From Ectothiorhodospiraceae bacterium BW-2 (GTDB lineage: Bacteria > Pseudomonadota > Gammaproteobacteria > Thiohalomonadales > Thiohalomonadaceae): a stretch of 64,000 nt of DNA. Of this stretch, positions 36,099-42,456 are shown one piece after another. The stretch covers positions 1,054,001 through 1,118,000 of the forward strand of contig CP032507.1 of assembly GCA_008375315.1 (NCBI GenBank), read 5' to 3'. The notes beneath the pieces are model-generated. The model ran no database searches. It was not told where the DNA came from and worked only from the letters and a program-made list of their open reading frames with translations. A program made the translations under genes and the position numbers. Each line of letters starts with the position of its first letter. Position 1 is the stretch's first letter.

Positions 36099-36315
36099 GG
36101 ATGGCCGGTCAACACCGGCAACATGGGCAGTTTCAGCCATCGAAACCCAGCTTGCGCCATAAAAATTGCCTCGACGTTCATCCTGAACAGAGAACAACCT
36201 TGCGATTCGACTTCGACTCTAACCATGGCACGCAAAACTTTCGCGCTTGTAGATAACCTATCTACGGTGGAAAATTCTAATGACAAATAAATAAAAAATC
36301 AAGAACTGTTTTTTG
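35987..36315 (-). mobile_element. 329-bp non-autonomous element, copy 2, inside pseC-like gene
   Basis: Same length and, as far as I could compare, same sequence as 13602-13930. Removing it rejoins GTAAAAGAG|GTACTACAA, restoring DAVKE-VLQSPF in frame, so this is a precise insertion with no target duplication beyond the ambiguous AG. It lies with its right end (omega-RNA-like) toward the aminotransferase body. Confidence 0.82.
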
Positions 36316-36486
36316 CTCTTTTACCGCGTCAATATCATCCTCAGAAATCTGTTGCCGACCGTAAGATAGCTCAACTTCAAGGCTATCGAGATAGTCGATA
36401 ACTTCACGGTTATGCTGAAAAAACTGTTGTGAAAACAGGTTTTTCCTTGGGGTTGCGACAGGTTCGATGACGCTGGCCTCTGACAT
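36277..36486 (-). pseudogene. MSEASV open frame fused to the aminotransferase N-terminus
   Basis: 69 codons from ATG 36486, with AAGGAGG 7 bases upstream. The first dozen or so residues (MSEASVIEPVATPRK) match the N-terminus of the helix-turn-helix fragment at 12787-13062 (MSEASVTESVANPKQK). The frame then runs through NLFSQQFFQHNREVIDYLDSLEVEL into the pseC-like SYGRQQISEDDIDAVKE and stops inside the 329-bp element. It looks like a transposase start joined to pseC by an earlier rearrangement. Confidence 0.5.
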
Positions 36487-36561
36487 GACACTGCCTCCTT
36501 TCGACGATAGTATAGTCTGCATCGACTGATTCTACCCCTAAGAGGGATGGGTGTCATGTCA
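36481..36561. promoter_or_regulatory. Dyad TGACATGACAC-N59-GTGTCATGTCA (copy B)
   Basis: Same arms (36481-36491 and 36551-36561) and same spacing as at 13057-13137. The interior is only partly similar, so spacing and arms appear conserved beyond the bulk sequence. The inner arm again contains the ATG of the MSEASV frame. Confidence 0.6.
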
Positions 36562-36698
36562 CTTTTGTGCTGGAATGCCTGACCGGTTTTGGCTCTCAGC
36601 TTTCGTGACACTGAACAGAGAGACGTCGGCGGGCAGCGGGTGTAATCACACAAAAAAACAAGGGTTATTTTTTCTTCAAAATCATTTAGTTAAAGGGG

Positions 36699-36732
36699 TT
36701 GACATTATCCGACTATTTCACTAAGTTATAGC
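36699..36732 (+). promoter_or_regulatory. Putative dsrA promoter
   Basis: Consensus -35 TTGACA at 36699-36704. The -10 is less clear: TAAGTT at 36722-36727 has the ideal 17-base spacing, and TATAGC at 36727 is a better match but 22 bases away. This leaves a leader of about 65 bases before the ATG at 36803. Confidence 0.45.
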
Positions 36733-36802
36733 CCATGGGCAGTCGGTTCTGAACCGCTGCAACCCACTCTTTCCTAACTTCATAACTATGGGAGACTATG
36801 GT

Positions 36803-38050
36803 ATGGCGAAACCGATGTACGAAACCCCGATGCTGGACGAACTGGAGAGCGGCCCTTGGCCTAGCTTTGTGACCGGTCTAAAGCGTCTTGCTAAAGATAA
36901 CGACATGATGGTTGACCTCCTCGGTCAGCTCGAAACCTCCTACCGTACCCGTAAGGGCTACTGGAAGGGCGGCACCGTCGGTGTTATCGGCTACGGCGGC
37001 GGGATTATCCCCCGCTTCACCGAACTGAAAGATGAGCACGAAAAGCCGCTCTTTCCAGCAGCGGCCGAGTTCCACACCTTGCGGGTCATGCCCCCTCCTG
37101 GGATGCACTACGATACCAACACTATCCGCAAATTCTGCGATATTTGGGAAAAATATGGCTCCGGCCTCATCGCCTTCCACGGCCAGTCGGGCGATATTAT
37201 GTTCCAAGGGTGCAGCACCGACAATGTCCAAAAGGCGTTTGATGAGCTCAACGAGATGGGCTTCGACCTCGGCGGTGCCGGCCCGGCTGTTCGTACCGGC
37301 ATGAGCTGCGTCGGTGCCGCTCGCTGCGAAAACTCCTGCTTTGACGAAGGGCGTACCCTGCGGATGTATGTCAACGCCTTCTTAGATGATATGCACCGTC
37401 CGGCGCTACCCTATAAGTTCAAGTTTAAAGTCTCTGGCTGCCCGAACGACTGCATGAACTCAGTCCAGCGGGCCGATATGGCCACCATCGGCACTTGGCG
37501 TGACGACATGAAGGTCGATCAGGCCGAAGTCAAAGCCTATGTTGACAAAGTTGGCCGCAAATATGTGATCGATAATGTCATCACCCGCTGCCCAACTCAG
37601 GCGCTGTCACTCAATGATGATGACACCTTAACGGTTGATAATCAGAACTGTGTCCGCTGCATGCACTGCATTAATGTCATGACCAAAGCGCTCTCACCTG
37701 GCGATGATAAAGGCGTCACCGTCTTAGTCGGTGGTAAGCGGACTCTGAAGATTGGCGACCTCATGGGCACGGTCATTATTCCGTTCCACAAGCTCGAAAC
37801 TGACGAAGATTTCGAGTATCTCGAAGAGCTAGCGGGTGAGATTATCGACTTCTTCGCCGAAAATGCACTAGAGCATGAGCGTACCGGAGAGATGATTGAG
37901 CGCATCGGTCTGGTGAACTTCCTCGAAGGGATCGGCCTTGAGATCGACCCCAACATGATCACCAACCCACGAATGAACCCCTATGTTCGTACCGATGGTT
38001 GGGATGAAGAGGCCGAAAAGTGGTTTGAGCGTAAAGCCTCTGCCGCCTAG
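36803..38050 (+). CDS. dsrA: Dissimilatory sulfite reductase alpha subunit DsrA (stand-alone gene)
   Basis: 415 residues. In sulfur oxidisers the reverse-type DsrAB complex oxidises stored sulfur sulfane to sulfite in the cytoplasm. Siroheme-[4Fe-4S] cysteines are C169, C175 (SCVGAARC) and C213, C217 (CPNDC). An inserted ferredoxin domain holds C263 and C283-x2-C286-x2-C289. RPALPYKFKFKVSG and the GTWRDDMKVDQ segment are typical DsrA. The ATG at 36803 is preferred over 36788 because GGAG is 8 bases upstream. The usual following gene dsrB is absent: a strong terminator comes 37 bases after the stop and the next gene is yqgE. All cofactor ligands are present, so the protein looks functional if DsrB is encoded elsewhere. 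Confidence 0.95.
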   Translation: MAKPMYETPMLDELESGPWPSFVTGLKRLAKDNDMMVDLLGQLETSYRTRKGYWKGGTVGVIGYGGGIIPRFTELKDEHEKPLFPAAAEFHTLRVMPPPGMHYDTNTIRKFCDIWEKYGSGLIAFHGQSGDIMFQGCSTDNVQKAFDELNEMGFDLGGAGPAVRTGMSCVGAARCENSCFDEGRTLRMYVNAFLDDMHRPALPYKFKFKVSGCPNDCMNSVQRADMATIGTWRDDMKVDQAEVKAYVDKVGRKYVIDNVITRCPTQALSLNDDDTLTVDNQNCVRCMHCINVMTKALSPGDDKGVTVLVGGKRTLKIGDLMGTVIIPFHKLETDEDFEYLEELAGEIIDFFAENALEHERTGEMIERIGLVNFLEGIGLEIDPNMITNPRMNPYVRTDGWDEEAEKWFERKASAA

Positions 38051-38086
38051 CCCCATCCCCCTTCTTCCCCCTGCCTTTTGGTTTTA

Positions 38087-38119
38087 ATCCCCGCAAACGG
38101 TCGTTTGCGGGGATTTTTT
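38087..38119 (+). terminator. Intrinsic terminator of dsrA
   Basis: ATCCCCGCAAAC-GGTC-GTTTGCGGGGAT, a perfect 12-bp stem with a four-base loop followed by T6 (38114-38119). It closes the dsrA transcript directly after the gene. Confidence 0.9.
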
Positions 38120-38176
38120 ATGGTCTCTACCTAATCAGCCATTGGCGTTAGAATACGGTAGTGATACGATTACGCC

Positions 38177-38743
38177 ATGTCGGATGCCAGCTTAAAAAAC
38201 CAACTCCTCATCGCCACCCCCTCGTTAGGTGATTCGCGCTTTAAACATAGCGTTATCTATCTGTGCGAACATAATCGTGAGGGGGCCTTTGGGCTCGTTA
38301 TTAATCAACCCACCCCTATTACACTGCAAGAGATTTTGCAGCAGATGGAGATTGACCTAACCCCCGCTAGTGATTTCGCCTCACAGTCGATTTTGGTGCT
38401 TGACGGCGGCCCAGTGGACCAAGGGCACGGCCTAGTCCTGCACCAGCGGCAGCAGCTATGGCGTTCAACCATGGCCATCTCTAGCGATCTGGCAGTCACC
38501 ACGTCACGCGATATTTTGGAGTCGATTGCCGCCGATCCACTACAACCTAACTATCTAATGACACTCGGCTATGCCGGCTGGGGGGCTGGGCAGTTAGAAC
38601 AGGAGCTGTTACAAAATAGCTGGCTCAATGTCCCCGCCTCGCTAGAGCTACTATTTAATACCCCCTACGACTCCCGCTGGGAGATGGCGACCCGCCAGCT
38701 CGGCTTTGATCCCGGCCAACTCTGCGAAGCCGGCCACGCCTAA
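38177..38743 (+). CDS. yqgE: YqgE/AlgH family protein
   Basis: 188 residues of the UPF0301 family (LLIATPSLGDSRFKHSVIYLCEHN, GAFGLVINQPT, VLDGGPVDQGHGLVLH, LGYAGWGAGQLEQEL). Named AlgH in Pseudomonas, but its biochemical role is not established. It is followed by ruvX after one base, the gene order conserved across gammaproteobacteria. No clear ribosome site before ATG 38177. Confidence 0.92.
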   Translation: MSDASLKNQLLIATPSLGDSRFKHSVIYLCEHNREGAFGLVINQPTPITLQEILQQMEIDLTPASDFASQSILVLDGGPVDQGHGLVLHQRQQLWRSTMAISSDLAVTTSRDILESIAADPLQPNYLMTLGYAGWGAGQLEQELLQNSWLNVPASLELLFNTPYDSRWEMATRQLGFDPGQLCEAGHA

Positions 38744-38744
38744 G

Positions 38745-39212
38745 ATGGTAAAGCCCTTAACCCTATTGGGATTCGACTACGGCATCCGCCGGATCGGTGT
38801 CGCCATCGGCCAGCAGATTACCGCCACCGCCCGACCACTGACCACGCTCACCTCCATCGGGCAGCAGCCCGACTGGCGAGCCATTGAGCAACTCATTGAG
38901 ACATGGCGACCACAACGGCTACTAGTCGGCCGTCCGCTACACATGGATGGCACCGAACAGCCATTGACTGCCCGCTGCGACAAATTTGGCCGCCAGCTAC
39001 AAGGGCGCTTTACCCTACCGCTAGAGTGGTTCGATGAGCGACTTAGCTCCTACGAAGCGGAACAGGAGCTACTAGAGAGCACCAAGCGCTACACCAAAGC
39101 GCAGATTGATGCGTTAGCCGCCGCCAAAATGGTACAGAGTTGGCTCAACCAACAACCCACCTTCCTAACCCGACCTCCCGATCTGGAACCACCTTATGAG
39201 TCACCACCGTAA
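38745..39212 (+). CDS. ruvX: YqgF/RuvX Holliday-junction resolvase-like 16S rRNA processing nuclease
   Basis: 155 residues with an RNase H-like fold: GFDYGIRRIGVAIGQ with the first catalytic Asp, LLVGRPLHMDGTEQ, WFDERLSSYEAEQ with the acidic residue, and DALAAAKMVQSWL with the last Asp. Members act in pre-16S rRNA 5' maturation and were first proposed as resolvases. ATG 38745 is one base after the yqgE stop; the longer open frame upstream only overlaps yqgE. The end overlaps the next gene by 17 bases. Confidence 0.9.
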   Translation: MVKPLTLLGFDYGIRRIGVAIGQQITATARPLTTLTSIGQQPDWRAIEQLIETWRPQRLLVGRPLHMDGTEQPLTARCDKFGRQLQGRFTLPLEWFDERLSSYEAEQELLESTKRYTKAQIDALAAAKMVQSWLNQQPTFLTRPPDLEPPYESPP

Positions 39213-40071
39213 TAGCCTCCTCGTTGAAGAGGCGACGCTGATCCAACAGACAGCCTACGCTAGCGAGCAGTACCGGTTAACACTGCACGCCCCTAAAATT
39301 GCCAGCCGCGCCCAAGCCGGAACCTTTGTCCACCTTAAGTGCGCCCCGTCACTACCGATGCGTCGTCCAATCTCGATTATGCGTGCCGATCCCGATAGTG
39401 GCACGCTAGAGCTACTCTATAAAGTCGTCGGCGAGGGGACTCGACAGTTAAGCCTACGCCAAATCGGCGAGAGCCTAAGCCTCATTGGCCCAATTGGCAG
39501 GCCGTTTCAACTAGATCAAAACTACCCCAGACCCCTACTCATTGGCGGCGGAGTCGGCATGCCACCGATGATCTACTTAGCAGAGACCCTCTACCGCCAA
39601 TTTAACGCCACGATGCAGCCGCTAGTGATCTTAGGTTCAGAGCTCCCCTTCCCCTTTCAGAGCGAGCCGTCGAAATTACTCCTGCCAGGACTACCTACGG
39701 AGGTGATCGCCACCCTGCCGCTGCTAGAGTCGTGGGCTATTCCGACACGATTAACCAGCCTACAGGGCTATCCTGGCTGCTATAACGGCTATGTCACCGA
39801 TCTTGCTCGTCTCTGGCTGAACCATTTAACCGCAACGCAACAACAGCAGGTGATGCTCTTTAGCTGTGGCCCGACACCGATGCTCAAAGCAGTTGCGGCA
39901 CTAGCGCAGGAGTATCGACTACCGTGCCAGATATCATTAGAGGAGTATATGGCCTGTGGGATCGGCGGCTGCGCCGGCTGTGTGGTTGAGGTGAAGAGTA
40001 AACAGGGGGTGCAGATGCGCCGAGTCTGCGTTGATGGCCCAGTCTTCAATGCCGATGAGGTACTCTTTTAG
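39196..40071 (+). CDS. PyrK-like FAD/2Fe-2S electron transfer protein
   Basis: 291 residues in the ferredoxin reductase-like superfamily. FAD domain with MRRPISIMRA (R57-P-I-S), NAD-binding PLLIGGGVGMPPMIYLA and SCGPTPML, and a C-terminal [2Fe-2S] cluster with C254-x4-C259-x2-C262-x15-C278. This is the dihydroorotate dehydrogenase electron transfer subunit (PyrK) family. No pyrD is adjacent, so the partner is unknown; it could serve a different oxidoreductase. Overlaps ruvX by 17 bases, in the yqgE-ruvX unit. Confidence 0.8.
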   Translation: MSHHRNSLLVEEATLIQQTAYASEQYRLTLHAPKIASRAQAGTFVHLKCAPSLPMRRPISIMRADPDSGTLELLYKVVGEGTRQLSLRQIGESLSLIGPIGRPFQLDQNYPRPLLIGGGVGMPPMIYLAETLYRQFNATMQPLVILGSELPFPFQSEPSKLLLPGLPTEVIATLPLLESWAIPTRLTSLQGYPGCYNGYVTDLARLWLNHLTATQQQQVMLFSCGPTPMLKAVAALAQEYRLPCQISLEEYMACGIGGCAGCVVEVKSKQGVQMRRVCVDGPVFNADEVLF

Positions 40072-40076
40072 AGCGC

Positions 40077-40097
40077 AAAAGGCCCGTTGCGGGCCTT
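40077..40097 (-). terminator. Terminator between convergent PyrK-like and dsrE2 genes
   Basis: AAGGCCCG-TTG-CGGGCCTT stem (40079-40097). On the minus strand it is followed by TTTT, so it mainly terminates the dsrE2 side; the plus-strand tail is not T-rich. Confidence 0.7.
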
Positions 40098-40120
40098 CTG
40101 TGCTACCGGCTACGAAGAGG

Positions 40121-40591
40121 TTAGATATAGAGAGTAATGTCGGCTTGGCCGGCAAACTCAAAGAAGGTAGCGGCACCGCCAAACTCTACACCGTCAATAA
40201 AATCGGATGGATTCATATCGAACAGATCCACAGTCATTTGACAGGCAACAAATTTAACTTCCGCCTCTTGGCACAGCTCGCGTAGCTCCTCCACTGAGGC
40301 CACGCCTTTGCTCTTCATCTTCGACTTCATCATTGAGGTCATCATCGACTGCATTCCCGGTAGAGCCTGCAACAGCACCGGCATCGGCATCGGCATCGGC
40401 ATCCCTGGATTGCCAAGCGAGGTGACCTGCAGATCGAGTTTTTTCTTCAATGTCTGCAAGCCATAGAAGGTAAAGAAAATTTCCACCTCATAACCGAGCG
40501 CAGCTGCGGTTGAGGCAAGAATGAAGGGAGGATAGGCCCAGTCCAGCGTACCCTTGGTAGCAATAATTGCCATTTTTTTTGGTTCAGACAT
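40121..40591 (-). CDS. dsrE2: DsrE2-type sulfur relay protein
   Basis: 156 residues of the DsrE/DsrF/DrsH superfamily. KKMAIIATKGTLDWAYPPFILASTAAALGYEVEIFFTFYGL is the N-terminal fold, and C117 in KFVACQMTVDLF is the conserved cysteine; C107 is also present. A Met/Pro-rich segment GMPMPMPMPV at 63-71 precedes a Met-rich helix. With the upstream tusA and rhodanese genes it forms the rhd-tusA-dsrE2 set known from sulfur oxidisers, in which persulfide sulfur passes from rhodanese to TusA and on toward the Dsr system. Separated from tusA by a hairpin. Confidence 0.88.
   Translation of the reverse strand: MSEPKKMAIIATKGTLDWAYPPFILASTAAALGYEVEIFFTFYGLQTLKKKLDLQVTSLGNPGMPMPMPMPVLLQALPGMQSMMTSMMKSKMKSKGVASVEELRELCQEAEVKFVACQMTVDLFDMNPSDFIDGVEFGGAATFFEFAGQADITLYI
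40380..40403. repeat. GGCATC x4 tandem repeat in dsrE2
   Basis: Four perfect hexamer units encode the Met-Pro repeat on the minus strand. Unit gain or loss would keep the frame. Confidence 0.85.
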
Positions 40592-40626
40592 AGGATCGAT
40601 TCCAGTGAGATTGGGTCAAACAGAAA

Positions 40627-40648
40627 ACAACCCGCATCAACGGGTTGT
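40627..40648 (-). terminator. Hairpin between tusA and dsrE2
   Basis: ACAACCCG-CATCAA-CGGGTTGT, perfect 8-bp stem. On the minus strand TTTTCTG follows, a modest T-run. It could attenuate rather than stop transcription into dsrE2, giving more tusA than dsrE2 mRNA. Confidence 0.6.
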
Positions 40649-40670
40649 CATATCGTTGTGGTGATAATAA

Positions 40671-40901
40671 TCAGGCTTTCTTGATCAAGAAGACAAACTT
40701 GCCGCCCTCTTCACCCGATTCGACCAGCTCATTACCGGTCTGTTTGCAAAAAGCCTCAAAATCTTTTACCGAACCAGGATCAGTCGCCACAATGCGCAGT
40801 GTCTGACCGGCAGAGAGTTGGGCAATCGCCTTTTTGGCACGCAAAATGGGCAGGGGGCAGTTTAGACCCGATGCATCAAGTTCCTGATCAAAATTGGACA
40901 T
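40671..40901 (-). CDS. tusA: Sulfur carrier protein TusA
   Basis: 76 residues. The CPLP motif with the persulfide-carrying Cys15 is in ASGLNCPLPILRAKKAI; the C-terminal LVESGEEGGKFVFLIKK completes the SirA/TusA fold. It accepts sulfur from rhodanese or desulfurases and, in sulfur oxidisers, donates it toward DsrEFH/DsrC. ATG 40901 is preferred over one 16 codons upstream because GGAGAAA lies 3 bases before it. Confidence 0.93.
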   Translation of the reverse strand: MSNFDQELDASGLNCPLPILRAKKAIAQLSAGQTLRIVATDPGSVKDFEAFCKQTGNELVESGEEGGKFVFLIKKA

Positions 40902-41073
40902 AATTTTCTCCTCTGTCGTCTGTGACATCGTTAACAAAATGCTCGCCAACCAAAATGGCCAGAGAGCGAAACCAGCGGTTTACCTTAATATTACGCCACA
41001 AATTTATGCCAAATGGCGTCATAAAGCAAGGATAAACATAACTGTCGAGCCTTAAATAGCCCATAACGGGCCT

Positions 41074-41394
41074 TTAAATGATCGGTTTACCACTGCGAAC
41101 CCAAGCCACAATTCCCCCCACAAGGTTATAGCAGTTATCGAGCCCTTGGTTAGTGGCAAAGGCGCACGCCTGCGCCGAACGAGCACCGGTGCGGCAGTAG
41201 AAGATCACCCTCTTATCGCGCGGTAGAACGGCCATTTTTAGGGGTATCAAGTGCAACGGGATCGCCTCTCCCCCCTCGATTTTTCCCTGCTGCACCTCCA
41301 TTGGGCTTCGAACATCAATTAGAACATAGTCTTGTGAACCCTCTTGCCTCAACTGGTCGAGCTGTTCTACATCCATTTCGTTTATTTGAAACAT
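41074..41394 (-). CDS. Single-domain rhodanese sulfurtransferase
   Basis: 106 residues with one rhodanese domain. DYVLIDVRSPMEVQQGKIEGGEAIPL is the N-terminal half, and the active-site loop YCRTGARS holds catalytic Cys67. It forms a persulfide and passes sulfur on. It is the first gene of the rhd-tusA-dsrE2 group, but the 172-base gap before tusA may hold a separate promoter. Cytoplasmic, since no signal peptide is seen. Confidence 0.9.
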   Translation of the reverse strand: MFQINEMDVEQLDQLRQEGSQDYVLIDVRSPMEVQQGKIEGGEAIPLHLIPLKMAVLPRDKRVIFYCRTGARSAQACAFATNQGLDNCYNLVGGIVAWVRSGKPII

Positions 41395-41562
41395 ATCGGC
41401 TAACCTAACCTACCACTGTAAATATTATAGATTGCTTATATTCTATGGGCTCGACCGCCGCGACGCAAGCGTGATTAACAACCAATGATTGTAGTTAGCG
41501 GCAGTTCACGGCATACTCTCCCCTTGGTAATCAAACTCCCCCCCTTATTGAGCCTATCTGTC

Positions 41563-42456
41563 ATGCCAATACCCAACTTTGCAGCCTCTGCCTACCGCCA
41601 TATCGAACGCCTCAACCCTAGTCGGCTTAACGACTTTATGCCGCTCTACCTACAGCAGCAGCCTGTCGGCTGGGTAACACCCCAGTTCGCGACCGAGCTG
41701 TGTCGGCAGCGAGAGGTGTTTCAACTTCGCACCGCACGGAGTCCCTATGGGCACGCTCTGTGGCTCGAAGAGGATTTCGCCACCCCAACGGCCCTAACCC
41801 ACTGGCTAGATCAGCTCAACAGTGAACTGATCGATGCTGGGCTATTTAGCCACACCACGGGGGAGTACTACCCACTAGGGCCTAGACGCAGCCTGCCAGT
41901 CGGCTTAATCGACCGAGCCTGTGTTGCCCGCTACGGTATCCGTAGCTATGGCCAGCATCTAAACGGCTATGTGATCGACGATAGCGGCAATATGTCGATG
42001 TGGATAGCTAAACGGGATAACAACCGTTTTCATGAGCCGGGAAAGCTAGATCAGCTCGTTGCCGGCGGAGTTCCGGCTCAAATCTCGCTAGCACAGAATC
42101 TGCTTAAAGAGTCTCAAGAGGAGGCCTCTATCCCCGCAGAGCTAGTCAGACAGGCGAAAGCTGTCGGCACTATCAGCTACTGCGCGGCAACCGAGGGTGG
42201 ACTCAAACCCGATCTCATCTTCAACTACGATCTCCAGCTACCACAACACTTTACCCCCCACAACAACGACGGCGAAGTGGAGCGGTTTATGCTGCTCCCT
42301 ATCGCTGAAGTTGCCGAGCGGGTACGCGACACCGACCAGTTTAAACACAACTGCAATCTCGTGATTATCGACTTTCTGCTCCGCCACGGACTCTTATCGG
42401 ATGAAGAGGAGCTCTATCCGGAACTCGTTAGCGGCCTCCATCCAGCACTGCCGTAA
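41563..42456 (+). CDS. Nudix hydrolase with DUF4743 N-terminal domain
   Basis: About 297 residues. An N-terminal DUF4743-type region (RHIERLNPSRLNDFMPLYLQQQPVGWV) precedes a Nudix domain with box GGVPAQISLAQNLLKESQEEASI, where the first conserved Glu is replaced and the REUxEE core reads KESQEE. Similar proteins are often named thiamine pyrophosphokinase-related, after the yeast Tnr3 C-terminal fusion; substrates are oxidised thiamine diphosphates or other nucleoside diphosphates. ATG 41563 is chosen over the one 26 codons upstream since family members start near here. Its tail overlaps convergent mutL by 29 bases. Confidence 0.8.
   Translation: MPIPNFAASAYRHIERLNPSRLNDFMPLYLQQQPVGWVTPQFATELCRQREVFQLRTARSPYGHALWLEEDFATPTALTHWLDQLNSELIDAGLFSHTTGEYYPLGPRRSLPVGLIDRACVARYGIRSYGQHLNGYVIDDSGNMSMWIAKRDNNRFHEPGKLDQLVAGGVPAQISLAQNLLKESQEEASIPAELVRQAKAVGTISYCAATEGGLKPDLIFNYDLQLPQHFTPHNNDGEVERFMLLPIAEVAERVRDTDQFKHNCNLVIIDFLLRHGLLSDEEELYPELVSGLHPALP

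Larger units (their letters stand above)
34879..36372 (-). pseudogene. pseC: DegT/PseC-type sugar aminotransferase, disrupted
   Basis: PLP-dependent UDP-4-keto-amino-sugar transaminase, probably PseC of the pseudaminic acid pathway. The N-terminal SYGRQQISEDDIDAVKE (to about 36316) is split by the 329-bp element and resumes at 35986 with VLQSPFITTGDM. The PLP lysine is in FSFHPVKTITTGEGG. Directly after it the frame shifts at a G9 run (35451-35459), and the C-terminal half continues as VVLTNSDELAARVRRMRSHGVSR and onward to 34879. The original start is missing: the frame is fused upstream to the MSEASV open frame. Two lesions make a full-length product impossible without slippage and excision. 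No other pse genes are here. Confidence 0.85.

Noticed and set aside
36321-36653. 110-codon minus-strand frame over the dyad and pseC start
   Set aside because: Overlaps the better-supported MSEASV/pseC frame and shows no conserved motif.
38051-38176. Looked for dsrB after dsrA
   Set aside because: The 126-base gap contains a terminator and then yqgE begins. No DsrB-like frame on either strand nearby.
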